A stretch of DNA of 64,000 nucleotides from Acinetobacter lactucae (GCF_001605885.1 NZ_LRPE01000036.1:124001-188000), one strand, 5' to 3'. Shown: positions 17,931 to 26,133, counted from the stretch's first letter. Made by a program: numbers and translations. Notes: generated by a model not told the origin, from the letters alone.

Positions 17931-19439
17931 ATGTTTGAAAAATTACGAAGTGATATGAATCCACATCAGGCTTACCGTATCAAAAAATTACAACGTCAAT
18001 TAGACATGGCTGAATCTTACGAAGAGTGGAAGTCTTTTGCATTAAAATTAGATGAAGAAACAGGTGTGCAAGAGTGGAAGTTTGATAATAGTTCACCTTA
18101 CTTCGATGCCGAGCTCATTTCTTATCGCTACACCTTGCTCAAAAGGTATCGTCAGCAACATCGAACACTAGACCTCATCTATTTACTTAAAGAAGGTCTA
18201 ACCTACGATATTGCAAATATTGGTCACCCGATGCTTTTTGCTGCAACGCATGTGGGTACAAAAAAGTTAATTGAAGACTATATTGAAGAAGTTAGTCAAA
18301 GCTTGGCTTACATTGCTTCAAGTGAATGCATCACCTTTCAAAGAAAAGAAAAAATTGAGTTTTTTGAAAATTGTGAAAAGGCATATGGGCAACCTGCACT
18401 AATGTTCTCGGGTGGGGCGACTTTAGGTCTTTTTCATACAGGTGTGTGTAAAGCTTTAATTGAACAAGACTTAATGCCTAAAGTGCTCTCTGGCTCAAGT
18501 GCCGGGGCAATTATGACAGGCATGCTGGGAACCTCTGCCAGTGAAGATATTCAAAACTTATTAAATGGCGAACAATTCTTTAGTGATGCTTTTCATTTTA
18601 GAAAACTTCGTGAACTCATTAAAGGCAATGGTGGAATTGCCGATGTTCATTATTTAAAAAAATTCCTTATTGAAAATTTAGGCGATCTTACGTTTGAAGA
18701 GGCTTTTAAAAAATCAGGTTTGAATATTAATGTTGCTGTGGCGCCGTATGATGCTACAGAAAATCCAAGAATTATGAATGCCATTATGACGCCAAATGTT
18801 TTGGTGTGGAGTGCGGTGTTGGCTTCGTGTGCTGTGCCAATTTTATTCCCGCCAGTACGTCTAACCAGTAAACGTTATGATGGTGAACATACGCCGTATA
18901 TGGCAAATACAAAATGGGTAGATGGAAGCGTAAGAAGCGATTTCCCTCAAGAAAGAATGGCACGGCTTTATAATTTAAACTACACGATTGCGAGTCAGGT
19001 TAACCCACATATTGTTCCATTTATGCAAAGTGATGCGGACCGCTTTCGTAAAGACGTATTAAGTTGGCCTGAAAGAATTCTAAGACGCCAAGGTAAAGTG
19101 TTATCAATGGGCATGATGGATTTTACGCGTCAACGACTTGGGTCTATTTCTCCAGTCAGAAGATTGTTAGATCATGGATATGGCGTAATGGGGCAGCGTT
19201 ATTATGGGGATGTAAATATTATTGCCAAATATAGCCTAAGCCATTATGCCTATACACTACAAAACCCCCGTCCACATTTGTTTAAACGTTTGCAAAGAGA
19301 AGGGGAGCGCGCGACTTGGCCAAAAATTTCTTCAATTGAGACACATGCTCGTATTGGCAAGACGATTCAGCATTGTCTAGAAGTTTTGCGTTTTGAAGAA
19401 AAGAAACAACAGCCTGAGTCTTATTATGCTGAAGCATGA
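17931..19439 (+). CDS. Patatin-like phospholipase with DUF3336 N-terminal domain
   Basis: A 502-residue protein. The N-terminal helical domain (about 1-150, DUF3336 type as in fungal triacylglycerol lipases) precedes a patatin domain. That domain has oxyanion loop GGATLGLFHTG (about 161-171), nucleophile elbow GSSAG (about 188-192) and catalytic Asp in VDGS (about 333-336). It is predicted to hydrolyse acyl esters of phospholipids or triglycerides. There is no signal peptide, so it is likely cytoplasmic or membrane-peripheral. The downstream kinase-like gene overlaps its 3' end by 14 bp. Confidence 0.9.
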   Translation: MFEKLRSDMNPHQAYRIKKLQRQLDMAESYEEWKSFALKLDEETGVQEWKFDNSSPYFDAELISYRYTLLKRYRQQHRTLDLIYLLKEGLTYDIANIGHPMLFAATHVGTKKLIEDYIEEVSQSLAYIASSECITFQRKEKIEFFENCEKAYGQPALMFSGGATLGLFHTGVCKALIEQDLMPKVLSGSSAGAIMTGMLGTSASEDIQNLLNGEQFFSDAFHFRKLRELIKGNGGIADVHYLKKFLIENLGDLTFEEAFKKSGLNINVAVAPYDATENPRIMNAIMTPNVLVWSAVLASCAVPILFPPVRLTSKRYDGEHTPYMANTKWVDGSVRSDFPQERMARLYNLNYTIASQVNPHIVPFMQSDADRFRKDVLSWPERILRRQGKVLSMGMMDFTRQRLGSISPVRRLLDHGYGVMGQRYYGDVNIIAKYSLSHYAYTLQNPRPHLFKRLQREGERATWPKISSIETHARIGKTIQHCLEVLRFEEKKQQPESYYAEA

Positions 19440-20241
19440 TTTTGCTTCTCAAATAGAAAACTTAACCTGTGTGACAAAACCAGTAAGTGCGGCGTTAGGA
19501 CGGCGTCTATGGACATGTTCCATAGACGCCAAGAATTACTGGTTAAAATATCATTTGCCTGAAACTTATGCTCAAAGTGAGCAAGATTTCTTGCATGAGC
19601 AATTATTTTACGAAGAAATTAATCTTAAAAAATCTCCATGGCTCTTACCTTATAAACTGATCGAGGTCGGTTCAATTCCTCAGTTAGACCAGTCTTTAGG
19701 TAAAGTTCTGATTTTACCTGATAGTGATATGTGGTTTGGTGTATTGAATGATGAAACTGATTTTAGTGACGTATATCGAAAGATTTGGTTAGCAATAAAC
19801 AAACTTGCTGAACTGCATGAGTTTGGCTGGATTCATGGGGATATTAAGGCAGAACATTTTAGAAAGTTTCAGCAAAAGCCTTATTTGATTGATTTTGAGA
19901 AAACTAGGCCCATCTCAAGTCAAGATTCAAGCATGGATGCAACACCTCGTTATATGGCTCCTGAACTATTTCGAGGAGGGTATAAGAGCATACAAAGCGA
20001 TTTATATGCATTGGGTATCGTTTTATATGAATGGTTAACCCAAACTCGCTTAGAAGCAACCAGTTATCTTGAATGGGCAATACTACATTGCCAAAATTTA
20101 AGCATTCGATTGCCTCCGCAGTTCCTCAATTTTTATCCATTGCTCACAGGTTTATTACAAAAACAGCAGCAAAATCGGTTTTCAAATGCCGATGAAGCAA
20201 TAAATTGCTTAAAGCAGATTCAAATTGATAAAAATCATTGA
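19426..20241 (+). CDS. Ser/Thr protein kinase-like protein with atypical catalytic motifs
   Basis: A 271-residue protein kinase fold. It has a beta-3 Lys candidate in YWLKYH, catalytic loop HGDIKAEHF, metal-binding loop IDFE in place of DFG, and APELF as the APE motif. The catalytic-loop Asp and Lys are kept, but the usual Asn is His and the DFG Gly is Glu. This is like small ABC1/RIO-type or divergent eukaryote-like kinases. The ATG at 19426 overlaps the patatin gene by 14 bp, implying coupled translation; TTG 19393 is an alternative. Substrate unknown. Confidence 0.78.
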   Translation: MLKHDFASQIENLTCVTKPVSAALGRRLWTCSIDAKNYWLKYHLPETYAQSEQDFLHEQLFYEEINLKKSPWLLPYKLIEVGSIPQLDQSLGKVLILPDSDMWFGVLNDETDFSDVYRKIWLAINKLAELHEFGWIHGDIKAEHFRKFQQKPYLIDFEKTRPISSQDSSMDATPRYMAPELFRGGYKSIQSDLYALGIVLYEWLTQTRLEATSYLEWAILHCQNLSIRLPPQFLNFYPLLTGLLQKQQQNRFSNADEAINCLKQIQIDKNH

Positions 20242-20271
20242 TCTAGTATCTGTATACAATTTACACGGTTA

Positions 20272-20291
20272 GTTTTTTTTAGAAAAAAAAC
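20272..20291. repeat. Perfect T8/A8 inverted repeat upstream of tRNA promoter
   Basis: GTTTTTTTT (20272-20280) and AAAAAAAAC (20283-20291) form a 9-bp inverted repeat with a 2-nt loop. It directly abuts the tRNA promoter. It could serve as terminator of the kinase transcript or as an A/T-tract UP-like element. Confidence 0.5.
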
Positions 20292-20293
20292 AC

Positions 20294-20322
20294 TTGTCAC
20301 TGTTAGATCTTATCGCTAATAT
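20294..20322 (+). promoter_or_regulatory. sigma70 promoter of the tRNA unit
   Basis: TTGTCA (20294-20299), a 17-bp spacer and TAATAT (20317-20322), placed 11 bp before the mature 5' end of the first tRNA-Leu. Confidence 0.7.
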
Positions 20323-20333
20323 ACACAGCCATC

Positions 20334-20418
20334 GGGGGCGTGGCGAAATTGGTAGACGCACTGGATTTAGGTTCCAGCGCCGCAAGGTGTAAGAGTTCGA
20401 GTCTCTTCGCCCCCACCA
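20334..20418 (+). tRNA. tRNA-Leu (anticodon TAG), copy 1
   Basis: 85 nt. Acceptor GGGGGCG pairs with CGCCCCC, with discriminator A and encoded CCA. The anticodon loop TTTAGGT in stem CTGGA/TCCAG gives TAG. A long class II variable arm (GCCGCAAGGTG) and T-loop TTCGAGT are present. It is identical to the copy at 20575. Confidence 0.95.
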
Positions 20419-20473
20419 CTTTAAGTTAAAAGCTTAAAGTTCGATGTAGATGTTAAGTCATCTAGATCTTGGA

Positions 20474-20547
20474 AGAGGATTGGTGTAATGGTAGCATGAC
20501 GGTCTCCAAAACCGTTCGTCAAGGTTCGAGTCCTTGATCCTCTGCCA
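20474..20547 (+). tRNA. tRNA-Trp (anticodon CCA), copy 1
   Basis: 74 nt. Acceptor AGAGGAT/ATCCTCT, discriminator G, encoded CCA. The anticodon loop is CTCCAAA in stem ACGGT/ACCGT, and the T-arm is CAAGG/CCTTG. A1-U72, G73 and anticodon CCA are the tryptophan identity set of E. coli. The D-stem is weak, with a G10-U25 wobble. Confidence 0.9.
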
Positions 20548-20574
20548 CATTTATTTTAAATAAATGTCCCAGAT

Positions 20575-20659
20575 GGGGGCGTGGCGAAATTGGTAGACGC
20601 ACTGGATTTAGGTTCCAGCGCCGCAAGGTGTAAGAGTTCGAGTCTCTTCGCCCCCACCA
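20575..20659 (+). tRNA. tRNA-Leu (anticodon TAG), copy 2
   Basis: An exact repeat of 20334-20418, including CCA. It is followed 7 nt later by a terminator-type hairpin, which separates it from the second tRNA-Trp. Confidence 0.95.
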
Positions 20660-20666
20660 TTGAAAG

Positions 20667-20693
20667 AAGCAAGACAATGATCTTGCTTTTTTT
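20667..20693 (+). terminator. Intrinsic terminator between tRNA-Leu copy 2 and tRNA-Trp copy 2
   Basis: AAGCAAGA (20667-20674), a 6-nt loop and TCTTGCTT (20681-20688) are followed by a T-tract to 20693. TATGAT at 20693-20698 could be a -10 for the last tRNA, but no good -35 is seen. Confidence 0.75.
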
Positions 20694-20726
20694 ATGATTA
20701 AATCTAATGGGTTTAGTCATGAATAT

Positions 20727-20800
20727 AGAGGATTGATGTAATGGTAGCATGACGGTCTCCAAAACCGTTCGTCAAGGTTCGAGTCCTTGATCCTCTGCCA
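20727..20800 (+). tRNA. tRNA-Trp (anticodon CCA), copy 2
   Basis: 74 nt. It differs from copy 1 at one base: position 10 of the tRNA (20736) is A instead of G, turning the G10-U25 wobble into an A-U pair. All other positions, including CCA, agree. Confidence 0.9.
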
Positions 20801-20815
20801 TTGAATAAAAGATGA

Positions 20816-20838
20816 AGCTCCTATTTAGGAGTTTTTTA
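20816..20838 (+). terminator. Terminator after the tRNA unit
   Basis: AGCTCC (20816-20821) pairs with GGAGTT (20828-20833) and is followed by TTTTTATT. Confidence 0.75.
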
Positions 20839-21042
20839 TTATCTATAATTTTTAAAAATAACTTTTTATTGTGGTTTAAACAATTTTATAAATAAATATT
20901 TCAATCTTTGTTGTTTTACAATGTTTTATTGAATGATAGATTATTCTTTAATCAAGCAATATCTTGAATTTCTTAATATTTTTTTAAGCTATTGTTTTAT
21001 ATTTATTTAACTCACTTTTTGGAAATTATTTAAATAAAAGCC

Positions 21043-21070
21043 TTGAATACAAATTTATTTCCTGTATGAT
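21043..21070 (+). promoter_or_regulatory. Promoter of cold-shock gene with long leader
   Basis: TTGAAT (21043-21048), a 16-bp spacer and TATGAT (21065-21070). Initiation near 21077 would give a 5' UTR of about 170 nt, as in cspA-type genes. The remainder of 20839-21245 is very AT-rich, and I see no gene in it. Confidence 0.55.
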
Positions 21071-21245
21071 TTAGTTAACTAGAAAAAAGTCTTGTTAGTA
21101 AATCTTCTTTTAAGTATCGTAGTTTTAGTCATAATCCTTCGTTTTTTAAGATATTAAGCTCAATTTGTTATTCTTTTTTCAAAGTTATGATAGGGTCATT
21201 ATTTGTTTAATGATTCTAAAATATTAGAAATCAGTAGGATATATC

Positions 21246-21455
21246 ATGTCTAATACAGTAAGTGGTACAGTAAAGTGGTTTAACGAAACTAAAGGTTTCG
21301 GTTTCATTCAACAAGATAATGGTCCAGATGTGTTTGCTCACTTCAAAGAAATTTCTGGTTCAGGTTTCAAAACTTTGCACGAAGGTCAACGTGTAACGTT
21401 TACTGTTACTCAAGGGCAAAAAGGCCCAAATGCTGTAAATATTATTCCACAATAA
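21246..21455 (+). CDS. Cold-shock protein (CspA family)
   Basis: A 69-residue single cold-shock domain with RNP1 KGFGFIQ (about residues 15-21) and RNP2 DVFAHF (about 29-34, Ala replacing the more usual Val). It binds single-stranded RNA/DNA and melts mRNA structure. The long AT-rich leader suggests post-transcriptional control typical of cspA-type genes. Whether it is cold-induced cannot be told from sequence. Two terminator hairpins follow. Confidence 0.95.
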   Translation: MSNTVSGTVKWFNETKGFGFIQQDNGPDVFAHFKEISGSGFKTLHEGQRVTFTVTQGQKGPNAVNIIPQ

Positions 21456-21466
21456 TATTCAGCAAA

Positions 21467-21497
21467 CAAAAAAAGCACTTTTTAGTGCTTTTTTTTA
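21467..21497 (+). terminator. Terminator of the cold-shock gene
   Basis: AAAGCACT / AGTGCTTT stem with a T loop, flanked by an A-run and a T-run. Confidence 0.85.
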
Positions 21498-21537
21498 TTT
21501 TAGCTTTTAAAGAAATTTATAGTTCTTTTAGAGCTTT

Positions 21538-21566
21538 AAAAGCCCTCAATAGGAGGGCTTTTTATT
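21538..21566 (+). terminator. Second intrinsic terminator
   Basis: AAAAGCCCTC (21538-21547), loop AATAG, GAGGGCTTTT (21553-21562) and a T-tract. It lies about 45 bp beyond the first and makes a tandem stop before blsA. Confidence 0.8.
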
Positions 21567-21732
21567 TTCTTGTTAATATAAATCATTAGTTATTAAGCTC
21601 TTATAGTTAATAGTCGAACATATTTTTAACTTAAACTTTAGAATATGTGTGAAATATAAATTATTAGTAAGAAATGTATGTTAGATTAAAAAATCTTTAA
21701 ATGAAGAAATTTTATATTTCACGGAATTGCTA

Positions 21733-22203
21733 ATGAACGTTCGCCTGTGCTACGCCAGTCAACGAAACGAAAAAAATGAAGATTTATTGCAAGATTTACG
21801 TGATATTTTGACAGAAGCTAGAGATTTCAATGATTTGAATCAGATCTGTGGAGTGCTCTATTATGCCGATAATGCTTTCTTTCAATGTTTAGAAGGTGAG
21901 CAGGAGGTGGTGGAAAGATTATTTGAAAAAATTGCAAATGATGAAAGACATCATAATGTTAAATGGTTGTGTACATATTCCATTGAACAAAACTCTTTTC
22001 AAAGATGGTCAATGAAATATGTACAACGTAATACTAATATTGAATCTTTCTTTCTAAAAATGGGAGAAAGTACTTTTAATCCGATTCGTCTCGATGAGCA
22101 AAATTTAAAAGCTTTCATCAATGAATTGGTTATTGCCGAGCAAACTAAAATTAAGACAGCTAAGAAAGTGGGTATGGTGAATCGGGGAGTGAACCCGTTC
22201 TAG
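21733..22203 (+). CDS. blsA: Blue-light-sensing BLUF protein BlsA
   Basis: A 156-residue short BLUF protein that binds FAD non-covalently. From ATG 21733 the photocycle residues are Tyr7 (RLCYAS), Gln51 (FFQCLEG) and Trp92 (QRW), exactly the BlsA numbering. There is no effector domain; the C-terminal helices and basic tail act by protein contact. In A. baumannii BlsA links light and temperature to motility, biofilm, iron uptake through Fur and acetoin catabolism. TTG 21727 is a less likely start. The stop abuts the convergent gene's stop (TAGCTA). Confidence 0.95.
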   Translation: MNVRLCYASQRNEKNEDLLQDLRDILTEARDFNDLNQICGVLYYADNAFFQCLEGEQEVVERLFEKIANDERHHNVKWLCTYSIEQNSFQRWSMKYVQRNTNIESFFLKMGESTFNPIRLDEQNLKAFINELVIAEQTKIKTAKKVGMVNRGVNPF

Positions 22204-22527
22204 CTATTTGGCTATTACACCGATATGGATGGTCTTAAGTTTAGGTAGTATTTTAGTCATCACTAGGTATACGATTACTGAAGTTGCGAGCATCCATATC
22301 ACTTCTAAGCTTTGACTAATGACGAACATTGCCCAATAAAAAAAACTAAATAAAGCAAGGCATAGTCCACTACCTTTGTAGTACCAGGTAATAAATATCC
22401 CAAAAAGCGCGGAAGAGAGAAGAAGATTAATTGTCTCGTTCATTCCGAGATAGTTAAAAAAAATAATCAGTAAGCATAAAGCTAACATTGATAGTAAATA
22501 TACAAATATATTTTTTGCAATAAACAT
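22204..22527 (-). CDS. Small integral membrane protein, unknown
   Basis: A 107-residue protein that is almost entirely hydrophobic, with three or four transmembrane helices and a short basic C-terminus (TKILPKLKTIHIGVIAK). I recognise no family. Its TAG stop directly adjoins the blsA TAG on the other strand, leaving no room for a terminator, so the two transcripts must overlap. A 12-bp hairpin lies in its upstream region. Confidence 0.6.
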   Translation of the reverse strand: MFIAKNIFVYLLSMLALCLLIIFFNYLGMNETINLLLSSALFGIFITWYYKGSGLCLALFSFFYWAMFVISQSLEVIWMLATSVIVYLVMTKILPKLKTIHIGVIAK

Positions 22528-22558
22528 TTTCTATACCCTATCTGATGATTAAAAAGGA

Positions 22559-22586
22559 ATCTTTCCTCTGTTTCCAGAGGAAAGAT
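22559..22586 (-). other. 12-bp perfect hairpin in a 566-bp gene-free AT-rich gap
   Basis: ATCTTTCCTCTG (22559-22570), loop TTTC, and the exact complement at 22575-22586. On the minus strand it is followed by TCCTTTTTAATC, so it could terminate a minus-strand RNA or shape the leader of the gene at 22204-22527. The rest of 22528-23093 is over 75% AT by eye with no supported ORF. Confidence 0.5.
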
Positions 22587-23093
22587 AGTACATATTAATT
22601 TTTGAGATTCTTTTTCTATTATTAAGAGTTTTTCTATTAATAAAGATGACTTTATCATTTTCTCCAGATCTCTTTATTAATATTAAGCTTTCTACTTAAT
22701 AGTAAAGAGTGCTTATATGCACTGAAATTAATTATAAGAAAAACAATGAGTTGTGCTGTAAGTTTTGGCTTACATAATTGTGAGAAATTGCCTACATTTG
22801 ATTAAAAAATATACAAATTTTACAAAGTTGCCTTAGGTTTAAAATTATATATTTCATATACTTGTTTAAAATTAATATTGGATTGAGCTTTACATAAATA
22901 ACAAAAAGTAACATCCAATTAGGAGGGTGTGTTTTTTTATATAAAAAATTGAAATTTTGAAATCTTCTTATTAAAAAAGAGTTGATAGAAATATAATTAT
23001 TAGATTTTTTTTAATTAATAATTTAAGGCTATATACTTAAAATATATTGATTAAAAAAGACTTCCTTATCTATTTTTTATTAAATTTTGATAA

Positions 23094-23699
23094 TTAAGAT
23101 ATAGATAGAATTGGCCACCAGATAGAGATTAATAGCATCAATGCCATCAATTTATTAAACATGTTCACATGCTTTGGTTTTGAAAGTAATCGATTGCTTA
23201 AACTGCCTATTAAAGCCCATATATAGAGGCAAGGAAATGCTACAAGTAAAAAAATAAAGGACAAAATGGAAACATTCAATATGATGTCCTGACCATGTTT
23301 GGTGTATACACTAATTACGGCAAGAGCCATCATCCATGTTTTAGGATTAATTGCTTGCATTAAAAAAGCGGCAATAAAGCCAATGGATGGTTGTTCTTCA
23401 TTGGGTTTTAAAGAAATAACAGGATTGTAGTTATATAATTTCCATGCTAGTAAAGTGAGCCAGATTAAACCACTCCATGTCATTATTTTTTGAATTAGGG
23501 GGTATTCAAGAATGGTAGTACCTAGACCTACTCCAACAACTAACACAAGTAAAGATGCGCCAATACAAGAACCAAAAATGACAGGAAGTATTTTGGAAAT
23601 TTTATGATGACTGCTTAAACTTATAATTAAAAAGTTTGTTGGACCAGGGGTAATTGAGGCCACAATAGCAAATAACGAAAATGCAGTGAGATTTTCCAT
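23094..23699 (-). CDS. LysE family amino-acid exporter
   Basis: A 201-residue membrane protein with six predicted helices and the LysE/RhtB signature near the N-terminus (ITPGPTNFLIISLS) plus FLMQAINPKTWMMAL in the middle. It is predicted to export an amino acid or analogue; the substrate is not readable. It lies 49 bp downstream of an AraC regulator on the same strand, suggesting local control. Confidence 0.88.
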   Translation of the reverse strand: MENLTAFSLFAIVASITPGPTNFLIISLSSHHKISKILPVIFGSCIGASLLVLVVGVGLGTTILEYPLIQKIMTWSGLIWLTLLAWKLYNYNPVISLKPNEEQPSIGFIAAFLMQAINPKTWMMALAVISVYTKHGQDIILNVSILSFIFLLVAFPCLYIWALIGSLSNRLLSKPKHVNMFNKLMALMLLISIWWPILSIS

Positions 23700-23748
23700 C
23701 TTATAGGCTCGAGTAAAAAGGAGGTATAAGATGAAATACTTTGGATCT

Positions 23749-24582
23749 TTAATCTTGAAGATTTGTGCAGATTTTTCTATAGGCTGCTGGTGTTAATCCA
23801 TAACAACGTTTAAACCAACGACTTAAATGGCTCTGATCAGAAAAACATAAGTCAGAAGCAACTTGTGCAGGCGAGATACTTCTAGCAAGTAACTCTCTTG
23901 CTCGAGCTAGTCTGAGTTGAATGAGGTATTGGTGGGGAGCTAAGTGAAAGCTTGCTTTAAAAATACGGTGAATATGATATCGGTCTAATCCTATCATATG
24001 GGATATATCTTCTAATCCAATATCCTCAAATAAATGGTCATACAGAATATCTCGGATTTGATGGGCGACTCGAGGGACATGAATAGACGATGATTGCTGA
24101 GCTCTTTTTAACCACTTTCCTTGGGAGATATATTGTATGAGTACATCTAAACTATTGTCTTTTACAATATTCATTTCTTTATAATGCAAATGTCGAAATG
24201 CTTGTGAAGTGATGATTGCGAGTTGTTCATCGGACTTTAATGGTGCATCAATAACTAACTCGTAGTGATCGGGGCTGTTATGAAACAAGCCCTGAATGCG
24301 TTGTTTTAACCATTCTGGATGTAGATAAAGCATTTGATAGGTAAATCCATCAGATGCAGGTGCATGCCCATCATGAATTTCTTCTGGCTCAAGCATAAAA
24401 ACCTGTCCAGCATGACTATTGATTTGCTTTTTACGACAATGGAATTGTTGAACGCCAGATTCAGTTACACCAATTAAATAACTTGAATGCCAATGTGGAT
24501 CATAAGCATGACCGGTAAAATGGGCGCGGATTGTCTCAATACCTGTATTGGTATCTTTTGAAATATCCACCCAGTTACTCAT
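23749..24582 (-). CDS. AraC family transcriptional regulator (cupin type)
   Basis: A 277-residue protein. The N-terminal cupin-like sensor (HAYDPHWHSSYLIGVTESGVQ) is followed by a C-terminal double helix-turn-helix of AraC type (GLEDISHMIGLDRYHIHRIFK and PAQVASDLCFSDQSHLSRWFKR, then YGLTPAAYRK). The sensor type is often found beside amino-acid exporters, and a LysE exporter gene follows. The likely target is its own operon. Confidence 0.9.
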   Translation of the reverse strand: MSNWVDISKDTNTGIETIRAHFTGHAYDPHWHSSYLIGVTESGVQQFHCRKKQINSHAGQVFMLEPEEIHDGHAPASDGFTYQMLYLHPEWLKQRIQGLFHNSPDHYELVIDAPLKSDEQLAIITSQAFRHLHYKEMNIVKDNSLDVLIQYISQGKWLKRAQQSSSIHVPRVAHQIRDILYDHLFEDIGLEDISHMIGLDRYHIHRIFKASFHLAPHQYLIQLRLARARELLARSISPAQVASDLCFSDQSHLSRWFKRCYGLTPAAYRKICTNLQD

Positions 24583-24736
24583 AATCTTTGACCCATAAAT
24601 TTTTAACTTTAACCTCTAGAACGTTACAAAAGAGATCAATGCAGTTCTAGAAGATTTGTGCAAAACTTTAAAAATTTAGTGGCAATTAAAACCAGCCTAA
24701 GGTTGATTAGACTGGTTTTCGCTAATATTTTAATGA

Positions 24737-25888
24737 TTAACCTGAGCGCTCAACTAACCATTGACTCACTTCTGGCCAGACTGTAGTCGGTGCTTGGCTA
24801 CCAGAAACTACACCCATATGCCCACCGGGTACGACCTTAAAGGTTTTGTCTTGGCTACTAATTAAATCCATAAGTGGCTTAACAGCATCAGCGGTCACAA
24901 TAATATCTGTGCTGCCACCCACTGCGAGTACCGAACATTCAATATCTTTTAGATACGCTGTAAGCTCACCAAATTTAATTACACCTTTCGACAGTTCGTT
25001 ATCAATCCAGAAGCGGAGGATAATGTCGCGCATGACTCCACCCGGATATGCCAGCATATTATCGATAAATGAACTAGAAGTTGCATGGTCGACAATAAAT
25101 TCTCTGTTATCCAGATTTTTAAAAAGTTCCCAATATGTTTTCAAATTTCCAATCGGGTCTGTTAATTTAAAACCAAGCGTGTTTTGCCAGCCATGAATAT
25201 GAAATGCTTCACTTGGTACATGATGGCGGATACGAAACGGTGTATGTTTACGAACCCATTCGGCGGGTTTGGTAAGACTGCCATAGAGTTTCCCCATGTA
25301 ACCTGCTTTATGTGTATCGATAGGGGAAGCAAGAATAATTAGATTTTTAATATCTTTATCTTTAAATAATGCGGTATAGCAGAGCGAAAGTGCGCCACCT
25401 AAACTCCAACCATGTAAAGAAAGCTGTTGCTGACCACTGTGCAGGCGAACTTGCTTTAACATTTCTGGCATAAAAACTTTAATGTAGGTGCCGAAGTTAT
25501 ATTTTGCTTGGTGTCGGGTTGGTATACCCCAGTCAATTAGATAGACATCAAAACCCTGTGCTAGAAAGAAGCGCACAAAACTGCGAGTAGGAAACAAATC
25601 ATAAATGAGCATGTTCACTGCTAGCGGTGGAACGATCACTAACGGTACGCGGTGTTTAGGTGTGGCCGTATCAGTCTCATTTCTATAATGGCGTAAGCTA
25701 ATAATTTCATGCTTGTAAATTACATCAAAGAGTGTTTTTCCTGACAGGGCAATTTGAGGACCTCGGAAAAAGAGATCTGATGCATTGATCAGCATGTGAG
25801 GTATTTTTTGACCAGCACGTGTCTGAAGAGATTTTTTAATAGATTGTAGCTGTGGAACGTTCTGACGAACTTTAAGCAATAAACTCAT
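24737..25888 (-). CDS. PHA synthase-like alpha/beta hydrolase with serine nucleophile
   Basis: A 383-residue protein resembling class III/I poly(hydroxyalkanoate) synthases. It has VPLVIVPPLAVNMLIYDL, then FDVYLIDWGIPT, the nucleophile elbow HGWSLGGA (about residues 159-166), TDIIV and the final His in PGGHMGVVSG. PHA synthases have Cys at the elbow; here it is Ser. It may therefore be a hydrolase or acyltransferase rather than a polymerase. No phaA/B/E genes are near. Monocistronic on the minus strand. Confidence 0.75.
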   Translation of the reverse strand: MSLLLKVRQNVPQLQSIKKSLQTRAGQKIPHMLINASDLFFRGPQIALSGKTLFDVIYKHEIISLRHYRNETDTATPKHRVPLVIVPPLAVNMLIYDLFPTRSFVRFFLAQGFDVYLIDWGIPTRHQAKYNFGTYIKVFMPEMLKQVRLHSGQQQLSLHGWSLGGALSLCYTALFKDKDIKNLIILASPIDTHKAGYMGKLYGSLTKPAEWVRKHTPFRIRHHVPSEAFHIHGWQNTLGFKLTDPIGNLKTYWELFKNLDNREFIVDHATSSSFIDNMLAYPGGVMRDIILRFWIDNELSKGVIKFGELTAYLKDIECSVLAVGGSTDIIVTADAVKPLMDLISSQDKTFKVVPGGHMGVVSGSQAPTTVWPEVSQWLVERSG

Positions 25889-26133
25889 TGAATATAAAAC
25901 CTATAAAGATGTTGCCCAGAGCAGTGACGAGCTGGTCTCTTACGGATAGTAAATGGAATGAAAGATGAGTTCAGTGACCTAAAAGACAGGATTTTGCTTT
26001 AAAGGTATCAAAAAGAATTATTCTTAAATAAGAAAACACAGCTTGGATTTAGTTCATAACTTGATTATGTATAGATTTAATTTTAAATGTCCAATCGTAA
26101 TAGATTGGACATTTAAGCTAAAAAACTAATTGA

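Noticed and set aside
20418..20440. ACTTTAAG/CTTAAAGT hairpin after tRNA-Leu copy 1 as a terminator
   Set aside because: No T-tract follows, and tRNA-Trp copy 1 lies downstream without its own promoter; more likely a processing spacer.
20556..20762. Open frame of 68 codons on the minus strand over the tRNA genes
   Set aside because: It is antisense to tRNA-Leu copy 2 and part of tRNA-Trp copy 2; the coding appearance comes from tRNA sequence.
24846..25196. 116-codon plus-strand ORF inside the PhaC-like gene
   Set aside because: The opposite strand carries a complete alpha/beta hydrolase with catalytic motifs; this frame has no family features.
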